From NCBI GenBank assembly GCA_016802295.1, contig JAESIW010000020.1, positions 6,061,377-6,125,376 on the forward strand: a DNA stretch of 64,000 nucleotides, read 5' to 3'. Positions 48,187 through 60,694 of this stretch are shown piece by piece. The first letter of the stretch is position 1; each line of letters starts with the position of its first letter. The translations under genes were made by a program, and so were the position numbers. The stretch is from Brachionus rotundiformis (taxonomy: Eukaryota; Rotifera; Eurotatoria; Ploima; Brachionidae). The notes under the pieces are model-generated. The model was not told the DNA's origin and searched no databases. It saw only the letters and a program-made list of their open reading frames with translations.

Positions 48187-48994
48187 TTTATTTATTTATT
48201 TAAAATATTATTTGAGGAAGTCCTCAGGCCACTCAGAATGGATCATAGTCCTTTTTTTTAGCCTAACGTATAAAATATTGAATTAAATATTAAAAAAAAG
48301 AGAAACTTTATGTATATATCAGAGCACAAAAATGATTATAGCAGGATAAAATAATAAAAATTTAATTTATAAAGTAAAAAGTTGATAGGTAACTATTTAA
48401 TAGGTTATACGATTTACTAAAAAAAAAAAATAATAGTTTTTTTTATATAGATAATAGTTTTTTTTAAATTTTCAAATAAGTTGTTGAACTTATTGTTTGG
48501 AAGAGGAGTGTTTGTTAGGTAGCCATTTAAATCTTCTAATAGTTGCTGGTGATCCACTCGTTTTTATAGGAATTTATTTAACAGTAGTTCAGATCTAGTT
48601 GATATCATGTCAATATTTAGACTCTTATGGATGGTATTGATTTTAGTTTTCAATGGAAAGTATTTGATATGCCTGAGTATTTTGTTTTGCATTTTTTGTG
48701 CATCATTGATAATTTTTTGAGTTGAACTTGTAATTGGGATGAATAAGTAGTCAATTTGAGATCGAATATAATTTCTAAATATTATTTTGCATAAAAAAAT
48801 AGAGTTGTAAAGTTTTAGACCTTTTATCTTACGAATTAAGTTAATTTTAGGCATGATTTTACGTCTTACATCTTCAAAATGTTTTTTGAAGTTGAGTTTT
48901 GGATCAAATTTGATGCCAAGAAAGGTTGGGAACGGATCTAGTGGGACCTTTTGGCCAGTGATAGATAAGTTGAGCTTATATTTTGATTCGTATC
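48187..48994 (-). mobile_element. 5'-truncated non-LTR retrotransposon with target duplication
   Basis: The direct repeat tcaatcctgcatgta flanks this stretch (48172-48186 and 48995-49009). The downstream end on the minus strand finishes in (AAAT)n. Inside, the minus strand is open from 48994 to the stop at 48564, with reverse-transcriptase end motifs: FLGIKFDPKLNFKKHFEDVR, KINLIRKIKGLKLY and RNYIRSQIDYLFIPI. The frame continues past that stop for some 40 codons. A 5'-truncated copy, simple-repeat tail and 15-base duplication are the marks of target-primed insertion. A long open frame and intact duplication mean it is fairly young. The motif LGIxFDPKLxFxKHxE links it to the fragment at 6290-6850. 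Confidence 0.87.
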
Positions 48995-49009
48995 TCAATC
49001 CTGCATGTA

Positions 49010-49511
49010 AAAATACAAATATTAGATGACTCAAATTAGAATTGAAATTTAATAAACATAATTTTTAGAAAAATTCCAATTTAGATAAAAATTTTTGAGC
49101 AAATTTTTATTTCTTCTAAAAAAGTTTAATATTTTGATAATTTAAATAAACTTGGTAATTGCCAGTTTTAATTGCTTCAAAATAAAATGAAAAACAAATT
49201 TAGTTTAAAAGTTTTTGGAAAAAAATTTACACAAAATAAAACATAACCTTTTAATTTTTATCACATCTGAAAACTTGAGAGATTCGACTAAATTTCTGAA
49301 TTTAAAAAGTTTTAAAAATGCCTCAGACCTTTTAGTACATATTTAGTATAAATGACATTTTGTTGTTCAAATAACCAAAGCAGTGTTTAAAAAAATGCCA
49401 TATTCTGTTCTTTGACAAAAAATTTTTTTAATTTTAATCTTGGCTTAGCTAAAATTTTAAATTTGATAACTTTGAGCATATTTTTAATCTGAAAACCGCA
49501 ATTCTGCAAAA
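49010..49511. other. Upstream region of transporter C
   Basis: About 500 bases of AT-rich sequence between the retrotransposon target site and the transporter C ATG. It likely includes the promoter; no single element is convincing. Confidence 0.45.
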
Positions 49512-51405
49512 ATGTCGTCAGATGAAATACATGCTTCCGATGTAATGGAAGAAATAATTGATATTAACAAACGAGAAGCGCTAAAGCATCCAAAAAAGCG
49601 CGCTGATCAAAAAGCAGTTTCTGGTACAATTTCTCGCCATCTAAAAGAGAACCTACTTTTAATCATGACTGTAATTGCTGTCAGTTTAGGACTTGGTCTC
49701 GGTCTTTATCTAAGAGCTAATACTAATTTTAATCCGCCAACTAAAAAATACTTTGGCGTACCTGGTGAGCTTTTTTTGAGAGCTCTTAAATTTTTAATTT
49801 TACCCTTGGTCAGTACCAGTTTAATAACGGGTATTGCTGGCTTAGGGCTTCAAAAAACTGGAAAAGTTGCAATTCGTGCTGTTATATTTTATTTCAGTTC
49901 TACCTTCATGGCTGTCATAATTGGCTTAATTCTAGTTACCACAATTCGACCAGGCTATTTGAGCAAGGGGGCAGTTACAATCAACAAAGAGTCATTTGAA
50001 AAACAAAATGTAAACACTGCAGATACTTTTATTGATTTGTTAAGGTATAAAGATATAAAAATTTAATTATCTTTTTTATTTTATTTATAATTTAAATTAA
50101 GAAATCTTATTCCAGAAAATATGATTCAAATGACTTTTCAACTTTATCAAACTCGCCTGGAGCCTCACTATAAAAACATTACTGTGGTCGAAAATATGAA
50201 CAATAGTTTTTCAAATGACTCAACAAGTATTTAAGATTAAAAGAAAAAATGTTTTCTTAAAGGAAAATTTTTAAGATAATAAAACAATACAAATAATTGA
50301 TTACTATAATCAAATACCAGATTCCAGAAATGGGCTAGATGTTTTAGGATTGGTACTTTTTTGTATAACATTTGGAGCCATGCTAGCCCAGATAGGAGAA
50401 AGAGGAATGATTATGGTTCATTTTTTGGAAATACTTAATGAAGTTTCGATCAAAATAATTAGATTAGTTATGTGGTATATAAAAATTTATTTTAAAAATA
50501 AAAATTTTGACAAGAATTTTTAAAAAGGGTTTCTCCTTTGGGTATAATGTCTCTGGTTTGTGTAGCAGTACTCGAAATGGAGGATCCGGTCGCTGTTTTC
50601 AAAAGTATATCCTATTATATGATGACCGTGTTTATTGGTCTTGGTATTCAAGGTAACTTTTTCTTTTTTTCCATCAAACAAAAGTTTAAAATGAAATATA
50701 AAAATAAAGGACTTATATTTTTACCATCGGTTTATTTAATTTTGACTAGAAAAAATGTCTTAAAATTTGGCAAAAATATGAGTGAAGCTCTGCTGGTTGC
50801 ATTGGCGACCGCATCGAGCGCAGCTACTTTGCCCATAACATTCAAATGTATTGAAGAAAAGAATAAAATATCCAAAATGATATCACGTTTTGTTCTTCCA
50901 GTTGGAGCAACCATTAATTTAGATGGAACAGCTTTGTACGAAGCGGTAGCTTCAATTTTTATCGCCCAGTTAAATGGAATAAATTTGTCATTTGTTGATC
51001 TGGTAGTAACTAGCATCACTGCGACTTTGGCATCTATTGGCGCGGCAGGAATACCTTCTGCAGGTCTAGTTACAATGATTATAGTATTGTCTGCTTTGAA
51101 TATACCAGCAGATCAAATATCTCTGATTTATGCAGTTGATTGGTTTTTGTAACTAAATATACTTATTAAATTAAAATTAAAATAATTTTTACTTTCAATT
51201 TAGAGATAGATTCAGAACAATGATCAATGTTTGGGGAGATTCGATCGCTACTGGAGTTGTAGCTCATTTGAGTCGTGAGGAAGTTGCTGATTATGAAAAG
51301 GAACAAAGTTTAAAACAGAATAAAGCTATGAGCGCAATTAGTAAACAATCAAAAGATGTTATACAAGAAAATTTATTAAATGAAAAGGAAATATTGAACA
51401 TTTAA
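49512..51405 (+). CDS. SLC1-family glutamate/aspartate transporter C
   Basis: Exons 49512-50044, 50102-50226, 50276-50474, 50528-50652, 50710-51148 and 51204-51405 give 540 residues with consistent phases. It has a longer, charged N-terminus (MSSDEIHASDVMEEIIDINK) than A and B. Landmarks: LKFLILPLVSTSLITGIAG in TM2; the loop NLIPENMIQMTF with several N-glycosylation sites (KNIT, NNSFSND); SSAATLPITFKC in HP1; GATINLDGTALYEA in TM7; GAAGIPSAGLVTMI in HP2; and DRFRTMINVWGDS in TM8. R478 is the acidic-substrate arginine. The C-tail is hydrophilic (HLSREEVADYEKEQS). The function is sodium-driven glutamate/aspartate uptake. It shares intron sites with B and has one more (after GIQ), only here. The ATG at 49512 follows aaaa and is the first in frame. 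Confidence 0.9.
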
Positions 51406-52100
51406 ACATAATTTAAAAATAAAAACTCAAAAAATCATCAAATTAGATAAATTGTATTTTCTTAGTAGTCCTAGCTATTTTCGACCATTGGTCAAATGAA
51501 ACATATTGTGATATAATTCTGCTAATTCTTTGGTTGCAGCGCAATTTGATCAGATCTGTTAACATGGTAAAGATATCCTTTTATAATGGCTGTCCAAAAA
51601 TTCATACAGGATAAAAATAATAAACCGATAATGGTGTAATAGTGAAATTTATAGGATAAATATTATAATTATTTATTAAAATTAGTATTTTTTTTAAACT
51701 ATCTTTCAAAATTTATCCAGTCTGCCATTTTGATTGACCCCTTGATCTGTAAATTCCCCTTGTTATCTACGAAAATATCAACTTAGAGAAAACTAACAAC
51801 TAAAACAAGCTCAATATTAAGATTTAAAATAAAATTCTTATTTCATTAAGATATACAATTAAAGATCAGACTCAATCATATATGAGTCATAGATCAATAG
51901 TTGTTCAATAAAAACATATTTTGACACCTAATTTGATTTTAGAAAATGGTCATTTTTTTGGTCATATCTTCTTGTAAACTAAACAGAAAAAAACTATAGC
52001 TCATTTTAACCATAAAAAAAATTCTCTCTATGATAAATTTTGAATAAATCTTTTAAACTAAATACGAATTTTAAAAACTAAAAAATAATATATTAAATCA
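51406..52100. other. 3' flank of transporter C
   Basis: AT-rich sequence with no gene seen, lying between transporter C and the inverted-repeat element. A less AT-rich run near 51470-51560 has no legible motif. Confidence 0.4.
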
Positions 52101-52120
52101 TCTAAATTTCACAATTATAC

Positions 52121-52672
52121 CGTAAACCCTTGCAAGACAATGCGTGGGATAAGCGGAACTTATTTTCGAATTAATTTGATATTATAGTTTTTTGATTGAT
52201 TCCGTTTGGTAAAATTCTAACTAACTTTAATTATGTAGAAAAAAATTTAAAAATTTAGCTCTAATCATTATATTTAATTGCGCACTTTTTTTTCAAAATC
52301 TTAATTTTTGACCCCGTATCATTATCTAGAATCGAATTTTTTTTAATAAAAGAACTATTTTTGATAATTGTTTTATTATTTTTCTTTTTCAATTTTTAAC
52401 CCCGCACCATAATTAAAAACTTTAATTTTAAGCACCATATTATTTTATTTTTTTCACATTTTAATGCAGGTTATTGTTAGAATTTTCGGTTTTTAACCCT
52501 GCGTTATAGCAGGTTTTTTGAGTTTTAGCACCGCATCAAAACATGAAAAATCATACTTTTATGCGGTCATCACAAGTGGGCCGATTTTAACATGTGGTAG
52601 ATGGTCACTTATGTGTGCACTACACCTAAGAATTCAAAATTTATCCCACACATTGTCTTGCAAGGGTTTACG
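52121..52672. mobile_element. 552-base element with 32-base terminal inverted repeats and internal motif array
   Basis: The ends 52121-52152 and 52641-52672 are reverse complements with one mismatch in 32 bases (start cgtaaacccttgcaagacaa). The inside has no coding frame. It does have five degenerate copies of a motif like tttttaaccccgcaccat at about 52304, 52392, 52424, 52489 and 52518. This suits a non-autonomous DNA transposon with internal binding-site-like repeats. No perfect target duplication is next to the ends; weakly similar flanks suggest the inverted repeat may once have been longer. Confidence 0.78.
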
Positions 52673-52881
52673 TTATCATTATAGATTAATTATTTTTTCC
52701 CTAATTTTTGACCACCATTTTTGGCATTTTATTATCATCATAATAACTTTTTTATAAATATTAATAAAAATCGTATGCAAGATTTTTGCTTTGTTAAGTA
52801 CAATAGAAAAATGTGAAAAATAGTTTTTATTAAAAAAAATTTGTTTTATTTTTCTTGATTAATTAATTAAAAAAATAAATT

Positions 52882-55170
52882 TTATTCAAAAATCTCGTCT
52901 TGCTCAGCATTCTTAGTGTAAAATATATGATGAGCAAACTTGTTCGCTAAGTATGTTACAACAAATGCCAAAACAAGGGACACAATACCAAGACTTAGAG
53001 TCAAACCAGCAATACTGGGTCTAGCGAACATGAATATTCTCATCTGAACATCAACACCATTCCATGAAGATTCAGTCCAAGCCGAGAACTGATCTGTATT
53101 AACTAGAATACCCTCATCAAATTTATCAAAAGCTGGCGAAACACTTGATGACGCAAAAATAGATGATGCTACACATACAGAATTGTTGACATAATAAAAA
53201 TTCCTAATTGATATATGATTATCTTTTTCATATTTTTTAACTTTTTCAGAATCTTTCGAGCATTCATCCTCACTCAAAGATTCAAGGTCCAAATTACGTG
53301 TAAAGTATCTTAAAAGCATGGTGCTCAACCATTTACCACTTATTGGATTATCATCCACTCCTGTATAAAAGCTTAATGCTCCCTTTGGCAAATCATTATC
53401 CAAAAGGGATAAATAACTTGTCCATTGTGACTTGGTCATTATATCTTGAAAAAATTTACAGCTTGAATTCTTGTAAAAGCAATAAACCAATCTATTCAAT
53501 GTGCTCAAGCTAACTTGATCACTTAGTTCAGTTTGTGCCGGGTTATATAAGGAAAAAATTGTTTTAGCAATGGCTGTGGTTAAAGCTTGTAGTCTTTCGG
53601 AAAATTTGGTGGTATAATTTACAGCTTCTTCTTCAGTAATGTTATTCGGAAAAGTGATATTCATATTCTCTGGCGTGTCAAAAACACTATGATAGAAATT
53701 TGAATTAAATTCTGTATCAAAATCGCCAAGCGAAACGCCACCAATCAATATGTCATTACGTAAAAATGATTGTATTGAAGATGGTGGGAGCTGTTGGTTT
53801 ACATTTTTAATAGGCTTAATATTATTAGAATATTCTTAAAGAAAATAAATAGCAAATTTAATTTCTTATTTTAATACAATCTTAAATTACTATTTAATTT
53901 TTCAGTCAGCTCATTTATAGTCTTTCTCACATTTTGGTCTTTACCATAACTGATCGGATCTTTGTGAATATACAAATTTTCATTTTGATCCAAACCAATT
54001 GATCCTAGTTGATTGAGCTCAATAATTGAACTAATGTTATTTTTTTCTAAATAAAAATAAATTTTAAACATATTTTTTTAATTTTTTATTACTTAGAACA
54101 AATGTTTCATCATGATCTTGACCATAATTGACGCTAATTTCTGGAAAAGTGTCTTTGGACAAATCATTGGCAAATCTAGACGAACCACCATAATCAAAAG
54201 CTTCATTATCAAAAAGAACCAACAAAATGCTACTATAATTCATTTGGCTGCGTTGCTTTGCCAAAAGTTCAGCAATACCAAAAAGACCAATCAATGAACT
54301 AATGGGCTCATTTGCCGCTGGTGTGTAATACTCGTACAAAGTAAATGCATCTAACCGGGAAGATAAGATAATTGTGGGTAAGCTGTTGGATGGTCTCTGA
54401 CTCAAAAAAGTAAAATAATTTGAACCACCCAGAGGATCACAAAAAGAAGAGCTTTCCAGAGTGTGCATTATATTTGACCTTCGGGTGCAAACTGTGCTAC
54501 TCACAGCTCCGGTCATTTGAAGACCCAACTGCATACCACATAACGACTCACTAGATTTTATGCTAAATGAGTCCGAAACATATTTTTCAAAGATATATTG
54601 GTTAAATTTTTCATAGCATTCATCGATTACACTTTTTATCTCATTTAAATCGTAGATTAAGTAAAATGGTATATTAAAGTTTTCAAGTGCAAAACTTGAG
54701 CCAGATGGGTTCCAGCCGATAGGTCCATATGTCTTGTTAGTAGAATACAGGCTAAATTTTGAATTAGGACTTTTTGAGTCATCTGAAAAGTTTGAGCCAG
54801 AAATTGTAGAGTTGGAAAAGTATTCTGGATTAGAGATCAATACAATGCCTTGGATACGTGATCTTTCCGCATCATTTTGGTGTAGTTGAACTATTTGGGA
54901 AAAAAAGTTTTGAAATGTCACAATCACTAGATGTGGAATGTCTAATTTGTTCAAATTTTCAAGTCGATCATACTCGGTTTTGTCGCGTACAGTGTAAACA
55001 ATACCCTCATATGAAGAGTAATCTAGCTTTCCGCAACCAATTTGATGGGTTGTGTTAAATCGACGAATGCATGGTATTGTGTTTAGAAGATTAATGTAAG
55101 TTCTTTCCTTGTTCAAGTCTGAAACCACTGTTCCCAGAAGCATGGAAAGCAGCACAATTAACAAATTCAT
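52882..55170 (-). CDS. NCSTN: Nicastrin, gamma-secretase subunit
   Basis: Exons 55170-54093, 54046-53891 and 53834-52882 give 728 residues (human 709). A signal peptide (MNLLIVLLSMLLGTVVS) leads into the ectodomain with IPCIRRFNTTHQIGCGKL. The conserved GWNPSGSSFALENFNIPFYL and CGMQLGLQMTGAVSST follow. The peptidase-like lobe contains LFDNEAFDYGGSSRF: the Glu (about 323) matches the human substrate-gate glutamate in the DYIGS region, with Gly for Ile. Later come SVFDTPENMNITFPNNITEE and SPAFDKF...AWTESSWNGVDVQMRIFMF. One C-terminal membrane helix (LTLSLGIVSLVLAFVVTYLA) and a short tail end the protein. Nicastrin admits substrates to gamma-secretase, which cuts Notch and APP-type proteins in the membrane. 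Many NxS/T sites suit its heavy glycosylation. Exon 2 is the least conserved part, and its boundaries are fixed by phase. Confidence 0.93.
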
Positions 55171-56401
55171 TATCGAGTCTAATAGTTTTTGGACTTGGGT
55201 TATTAAAATTAATATGTCGCTTATTATTTAAATAAAGTCATCATTTTTTATGCTATTTTTTTGATTAGGATTTTTTGTGATAATTTTTACTCTTCTAAGC
55301 GAAATAATTTTAACTAATTTTCAAATTTTTATATGGATTTTTCTGTCATAATATTTGATTTTAAAAATTAAAACAATAATAAAATTATTTTTTTTTGTGA
55401 AATATTAATTATTGTTCTATGTAATTTTAATAAAGAAACTACTCAGTAAGCTGAAATATCTAAACCAAAATTCTCTTTTTACCAGATGCACACAATTGTC
55501 TTTTCCATTTTTATTTTTAAAATGGTTCCAAGTTTTGTTTCGGTAAAAAAAATTACTATCTGATTTCTGTTCTTGATAAAAAGGTTGAAAATATTCGAAT
55601 TCAATTATAATATTTTTTTAATTGTAGATTTAATTTTAAAAATTTAATTAAACAATTTTTTAATTTTCATTTACAAAGTCAATTCGAATCGATTAAAAAG
55701 CTGTAGGGTAAATCTATTAATTTTTATTATTAATTGTATTCTAATTTCTTGCCAAGTCTAGCAATTCTTGTTCTGGTAAATGTCAAGAGCAGACAATCAG
55801 CTTTGAGGCTCTTTTGACTTATTGCTAGTAAACTTTTTCTTAATATCAATTAAAATAGTTGCTTAGTTAAATTTTAAGAGTATGATAAACTATTTTCTTA
55901 TGCTTATTTTTAATAAATCAATTAAATCAAAACCATTTTTAAATAGACATATTTTGGTACGACACAAAAAATGTCTTTTTTTTTAAATTATATATTTAAA
56001 GAAAAATTCAAATTCTTTTTAGATTTATATTTTTTATTTTTAAGAGCCTGGAATACCAGGTTATTAATAAATTTTCATAAGCTATTTATGAAGAGTTTAT
56101 TTAGAGATCGTATAAAAAATCAGGTATTCTCTTTGAAAAAAAGTTACCAAAATACACTTTAATTTAACTAAATATAATGGCAAAGACACTCTAAAATATA
56201 TTTTTGCTTAAATCTTGAAAAAAAAATTCAAAACTTTATGAATTTGCAGCATAATTGCATTTAAAAAAAATTCATAAAATCAGAACACAAGCCAAATTTA
56301 TATACTCCCTGAAAATATCACACCCATACTCCTTGGAACTCTATTTAAACCAAAATTTTAATAATTTCTAGTTTTATTTAGTTAAAAACTCTTTTTTAAA
56401 A
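55171..56401. other. Divergent spacer between nicastrin and HPD
   Basis: About 1.2 kb holding both promoters by position. An open frame at 55971-56162 has no recognised domain and is probably chance. No repeats or other genes were seen. Confidence 0.45.
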
Positions 56402-57812
56402 ATGCAAAACGGATACAATACAGACAAGGGTCCAAAACCAGAAAAAGGTTCATTTTTATCTTTCGATCATTTGACTTTTACGGTAGGCAACGCCAAACAA
56501 GCCGCTGGATGGTATTGTACTCGCTTCGGCTTCAAACATTTTCTGTATCAAGGCCTTGAAACTGGTCAAAGAAATGTAGTTAAACATGTTGTTAGAAAGA
56601 ATGATATAATTTTTGTTTTTCAATCTGCTTTGAATCCAAACAATAAAGAATTGGGTGATATGCTTACCATCCACGGGGATCACGTGAAAGACATAGCTTT
56701 CTCGGTTGTTGATTTGGATGGAATAGTTTCAAAAGCAAAAGAAAGTGGAGCTGTTGTTGTCAAAGATATATGGGAGGAAAAAGACGAAAATGGATCAGTT
56801 AGAATGGCTACAGTTAAAACTGTAAATTTGACCAAGGAGATTAAATTTTTTTTTTAATTAAAATTTCTAGTATGGTGATGTGACCCATACACTTGTTGAA
56901 AGAGGAAATTATAAAGGCCAATTTCTGCCTGGGTTCAAACCTCACTTTTTCGCAGACCCTTTAGATTCTTTGCTGTAACTTTTTGAAATAAATGGTCAAT
57001 TAATTTAAAAATTAATTCTTAAGTCCGGATCCTGAATTATTGTTCATTGATCACATCGTTGGCAATCAACCAGATGATGCCATGCTCCCAGCGACCCAAT
57101 GGTATGAGAAAGTGCTTCAATTCCATCGTTTCTGGTCAGTTGATGACAGTATAATTCATACTGAGTTTTCTTCTTTGAGATCGATTGTAGTCACCAATTA
57201 TGACGAGACAATTAAAATGCCAATCAATGAACCAGCTCCAGGAAAACGGAAATCTCAAATCCAAGTACTATCAAACTCTACAAAAAAGTAAAACTAATTA
57301 ATATTAATTTTTCAAGGAGTATGTTGATTATAATGGAGGTGCAGGTGTCCAGCACATAGCTCTTAGGTCAAATGATATAATTCGATCAATTGAAAATTTG
57401 AGGGCACGTGGTCTAGAATTTTTGAAAGCTCCTTCGACTTATTATGACCATTTGAGAGAAAAACTAAAAGGATCCAAAGTAAAAATTCTGGAAGACTTGA
57501 GCATGGTAATTTGGTAACTAATAAATATTCAAATAAAAGTGTTTTTTTTAACAAGCTTCAAAAACACAATATTTTGGTTGATTTTGATGATAATGGATAT
57601 TTGTTGCAGATATTCAGTAGACCGGTGCAAGATAGACCTACTTTGTTTATAGAGATAATACAACGAAATAATCACAATGTATAATTTAAGATTGAAAAAT
57701 TATTAAAAATTTTTAGTTGAATTTTTCTTTATAAAAGGGTTTTGGTGCTGGAAATTTCAAAACTCTATTTGAATCAATTGAAACAGAACAAGCTGAAAGA
57801 GGAAACCTTTAA
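56402..57812 (+). CDS. HPD: 4-hydroxyphenylpyruvate dioxygenase
   Basis: Exons 56402-56821, 56871-56974, 57024-57264, 57317-57505, 57556-57678 and 57738-57812 give 383 residues (human 393). The enzyme converts 4-hydroxyphenylpyruvate to homogentisate in tyrosine breakdown. Iron ligands are in place: H185 (FIDHIVGNQPDD), H268 (YNGGAGVQHIALRS) and E351 (TLFIEIIQRNNH). Other invariant blocks are YNTDKGPKPEKGSFLSFDHL, FHRFWSVDDSIIHTEFSSLR, MPINEPAPGKRKSQIQ, LQIFSRPVQDRPT and GFGAGNFKTLFESIE. It ends AERGNL, where the human enzyme has a further 15 or so residues. All five introns are 48 to 59 bases. The ATG at 56402 gives the expected N-terminus. Confidence 0.95.
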
Positions 57813-59414
57813 TTTTTTATTTTATTAAAAATAATTTTAGTTAATAAATTTTTTTAGTTTATTTATTTATGTTTTTTGTTTGAATGATATATTAAATCGA
57901 TTTCGATCTCTAAAACCTAAAAAAATTGCCGGTGAAATTGACAATTAATTTTTTTTTCAATTTATCTCCGAGAAAGCTCATATACCCAAAATTCGTAAGT
58001 TTTTACCCCAATTTTATTAGGATAACCACAAAAAATAAAGAAATAAATATCTGGAACCAATTTGAAATTTTTTTTTACTTGTATCATTACATTTTTTAAT
58101 CTTTTCCACATTTGTTTGGACAAGCTTTTGTCTTCAATTTTATCGTATTTTACATTTGTTAATTTAAATATAAAACATAAAATCAATTTATTTTTTGTAA
58201 AAAATTTTTTATTTATAACTATCTTTTTGTTTTTAGTATAAAACTCTCATAATTTAATATTTTTTGCAAAAGTTAGAATAATTTTCTGCTCAAAAGCTAA
58301 ATTTGGTTGACTGATTAAAATCGAAAATTTTAACCCTCAAATTACAATCGACTTAAAAAGGATATATAAAAAGAATTTTATAATTTAGTTTCACTAAGCA
58401 TCATCATTTGTTTTATAATGTTAAAATTTATTATTTGATTTATTTTCCCTTTTTTTGCTAAATTCCTTAATTTATCTATTTTTTAAAATAATTGTTTAAA
58501 AAATTGGAATGCTTTTTTTAATTTATGGTTAAATGCCTGAACTATTCATCAAATAGAATCCGAAACAATTTTAAGAAGATTTTTTACTAAAACAAATTAC
58601 TTATTTTCAAATTAAAATTATCCATGGAAACAGCAATTTTTGCTTAAAGAACGAACTTTGCAATTCGATAGTAAAATACCATCAAATACAAAAGAGGCTA
58701 GAATTAAGATTGGTATATTTTTTTTTTTGACATCTTTTATCAATAAATTTAGATAAATACAAATCGAGTTTATAATTCAATTTCTCTCAAGCAGTTTTAA
58801 AATTAACTTTTCATTAGATCTCAAGAAATAAAGTATCTTTATATATTTTGATTTTTAGAAATTATTTTTATTTTTAAATAAGCTTGCGTGGTTAAATTTT
58901 CGCATCAAGAGTTTTGAAAATGAATTTAAGTAAAATTTGATACTTTATTTTTAATTTATTAATATATAAAAATAGAAATATATTAAAGTAGAATTTTTCC
59001 AATAGCAGACTTGAATTTAAAATTATAGTTAAATTGATTGAATTTTTATCAAAAAAAGCACCAACTTGGCTCATTATAATTCAACTATTTAACACATTTT
59101 TTTCTAATTTAAATTCTAGTATGGCAACATAGAAATTAGACGAAAATAATTTTGATGCACTAGTTATCTATTTTACACTTGTCAATTAAGTTAAATTCAA
59201 GTTGAGATTTTGTACAAATAATTTCATTTATAGTCATTTAATATTAAAAATTATAATTTTTTTCAACAAAAATGAATAAAATATTTTAATTTAAGTGAAT
59301 GTAAATTATAAATTTATCTGGGTCTAAAAAGATAAAAGTCATTTGGATTTAGCAAACCATGCTATTGTTTTACATAGACTTTAAAATTTTTTAAATTAAA
59401 AACCAATTAGTTTA
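57813..59414. other. Intergenic stretch, no gene seen
   Basis: About 1.6 kb of AT-rich DNA between HPD and the nucleotide-sugar transporter. Short minus-strand open frames at 57962 and 58892 lack domains. The promoter of the transporter gene should lie at the right end. Confidence 0.45.
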
Positions 59415-60694
59415 ATGAAATTATTATTGAATGAAGATTCTGATGATATAAATAAAGAAATGAGCAATAAAAATCCGATGTCTAGTTTGAAAAATTTGTT
59501 CCCAACAAAATTGAGCTTTGTTGTTTTCATTGCCTACATGGCTTTGTTCATTAACCAAGGTAATTTAAAGAAATATTGTGTTATCATTCCTAATCAATAT
59601 TAATAGGCTTATTGGTTACTGCTAGTAAAAACAAAGATAACAAATTCAACTATAATCCCATTACTGTGGTACTATTGACTGAATTTCTTAAACTAGTCTT
59701 TTCCAGTGCAGCTTATTTAAAAGAGTATAGTTCCTCATATTTTTATTCTATAAAATGATATAATATTTTTAATTTTTTAAAGCAATTCCTTGATAACAAT
59801 GTGGAGGGAATTGTCAAAAAATCAAAAAAGTAATTTAAATTAAATCTCTTAATTTTTGTTTAATTTTAATTTAAAAAAGTTTTTATGAAATATTTTGTTC
59901 CAAGTTTTTTATATTGTTTGTATAACAACCTTACTTTTGTAAATTTGAGCTCATATGATCCGACTACTTATTTTCTACTTCTACAATTTCGAGTAGTTGT
60001 TACCGGAATTGTATTTCAAATTTTGTTTTCCAAACGACTCAGCCAAATCCAATGGTGGTCACTAATTTTGCTCACAATGGGTTGTATAATAAAACAAATA
60101 AGCTACTCACAGTCATCTAGTACCATCAAAGAAATGGACTTGGGGGATTATGTAAACACAAGTTTGATTTTAATTCTGGTTCAAGTATTTTCTTCATGTT
60201 TTGCCGGGGTTTATAACGAATATATTCTTAAAGAAAAAGATAACAATGTGGACATAATGTTACAAAATGTGTTTATGTACATTGATTCAATAATATGCAA
60301 TGTGCTTTTATTGTGTATTTATGTACCAAATGATGGCAGTCGAGGAGGTCTTATAGAGGCTTTTTCACTCGAGTCCCTCAGCCAAGTATTTTACTTTAAA
60401 GTTGTTCTGATAATGATAAACAATGCGGCAATTGGAATTGTCACAAGCTTTTTTTTAAAAAACCTTAACTCAATTCTGAAAACGTTTGCCAGCGCCCTTG
60501 AGTTGATGTTTACGGGTGTTTTATCGTGGATAATATTCGGCATACCTTTGGATATATCTACTGTTGTAGCAATTGGTATTGTTTCTCTTGCCACATGGCT
60601 TTATTCCAAGAATCCAGTCCAAAATCCACCACAAAATAGTCAAAATTATCCTTCAAATGAAAAAACTAAAAGTTCTTTAGAAACTAATGTTTAG
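59415..60694 (+). CDS. Golgi nucleotide-sugar transporter, SLC35A type
   Basis: Exons 59415-59559, 59607-59724, 59783-59829 and 59880-60694 give 374 residues. A short hydrophilic N-terminus leads into repeated hydrophobic helices (about ten expected). Family blocks: FPTKLSFVVFIAYMALFINQ, TVVLLTEFLKLVFSS, KYFVPSFLYCLYNNLTFVNL, DPTTYFLLLQFRVVVTGIVF and FSSCFAGVYNEYILK. The likely activity is exchange of a UDP-sugar for UMP across the Golgi membrane. Within SLC35A it looks closest, from memory, to the fly UDP-galactose transporter senju and SLC35A4/A5-like proteins, so substrate is uncertain. Exon 3 is only 47 bases and its frame is needed to join DNSLITMWRELSKNQK to IFMKYFVPSF. The tail is polar (NPPQNSQNYPSNEK), with no obvious dilysine retrieval signal. 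Confidence 0.87.

Noticed and set aside
49010..49034. Start codon of the 156-residue frame over the 48-kb LINE
   Set aside because: The first residues lie in the flanking target site, outside the element; the frame runs into it by chance.
54112..54297. Plus-strand frames over nicastrin exon 1
   Set aside because: Shadows of the conserved minus-strand gene.
55971..56162. 63-codon frame between nicastrin and HPD
   Set aside because: No recognisable domain and no splice partner; probably chance, although a decayed retroelement origin cannot be excluded.
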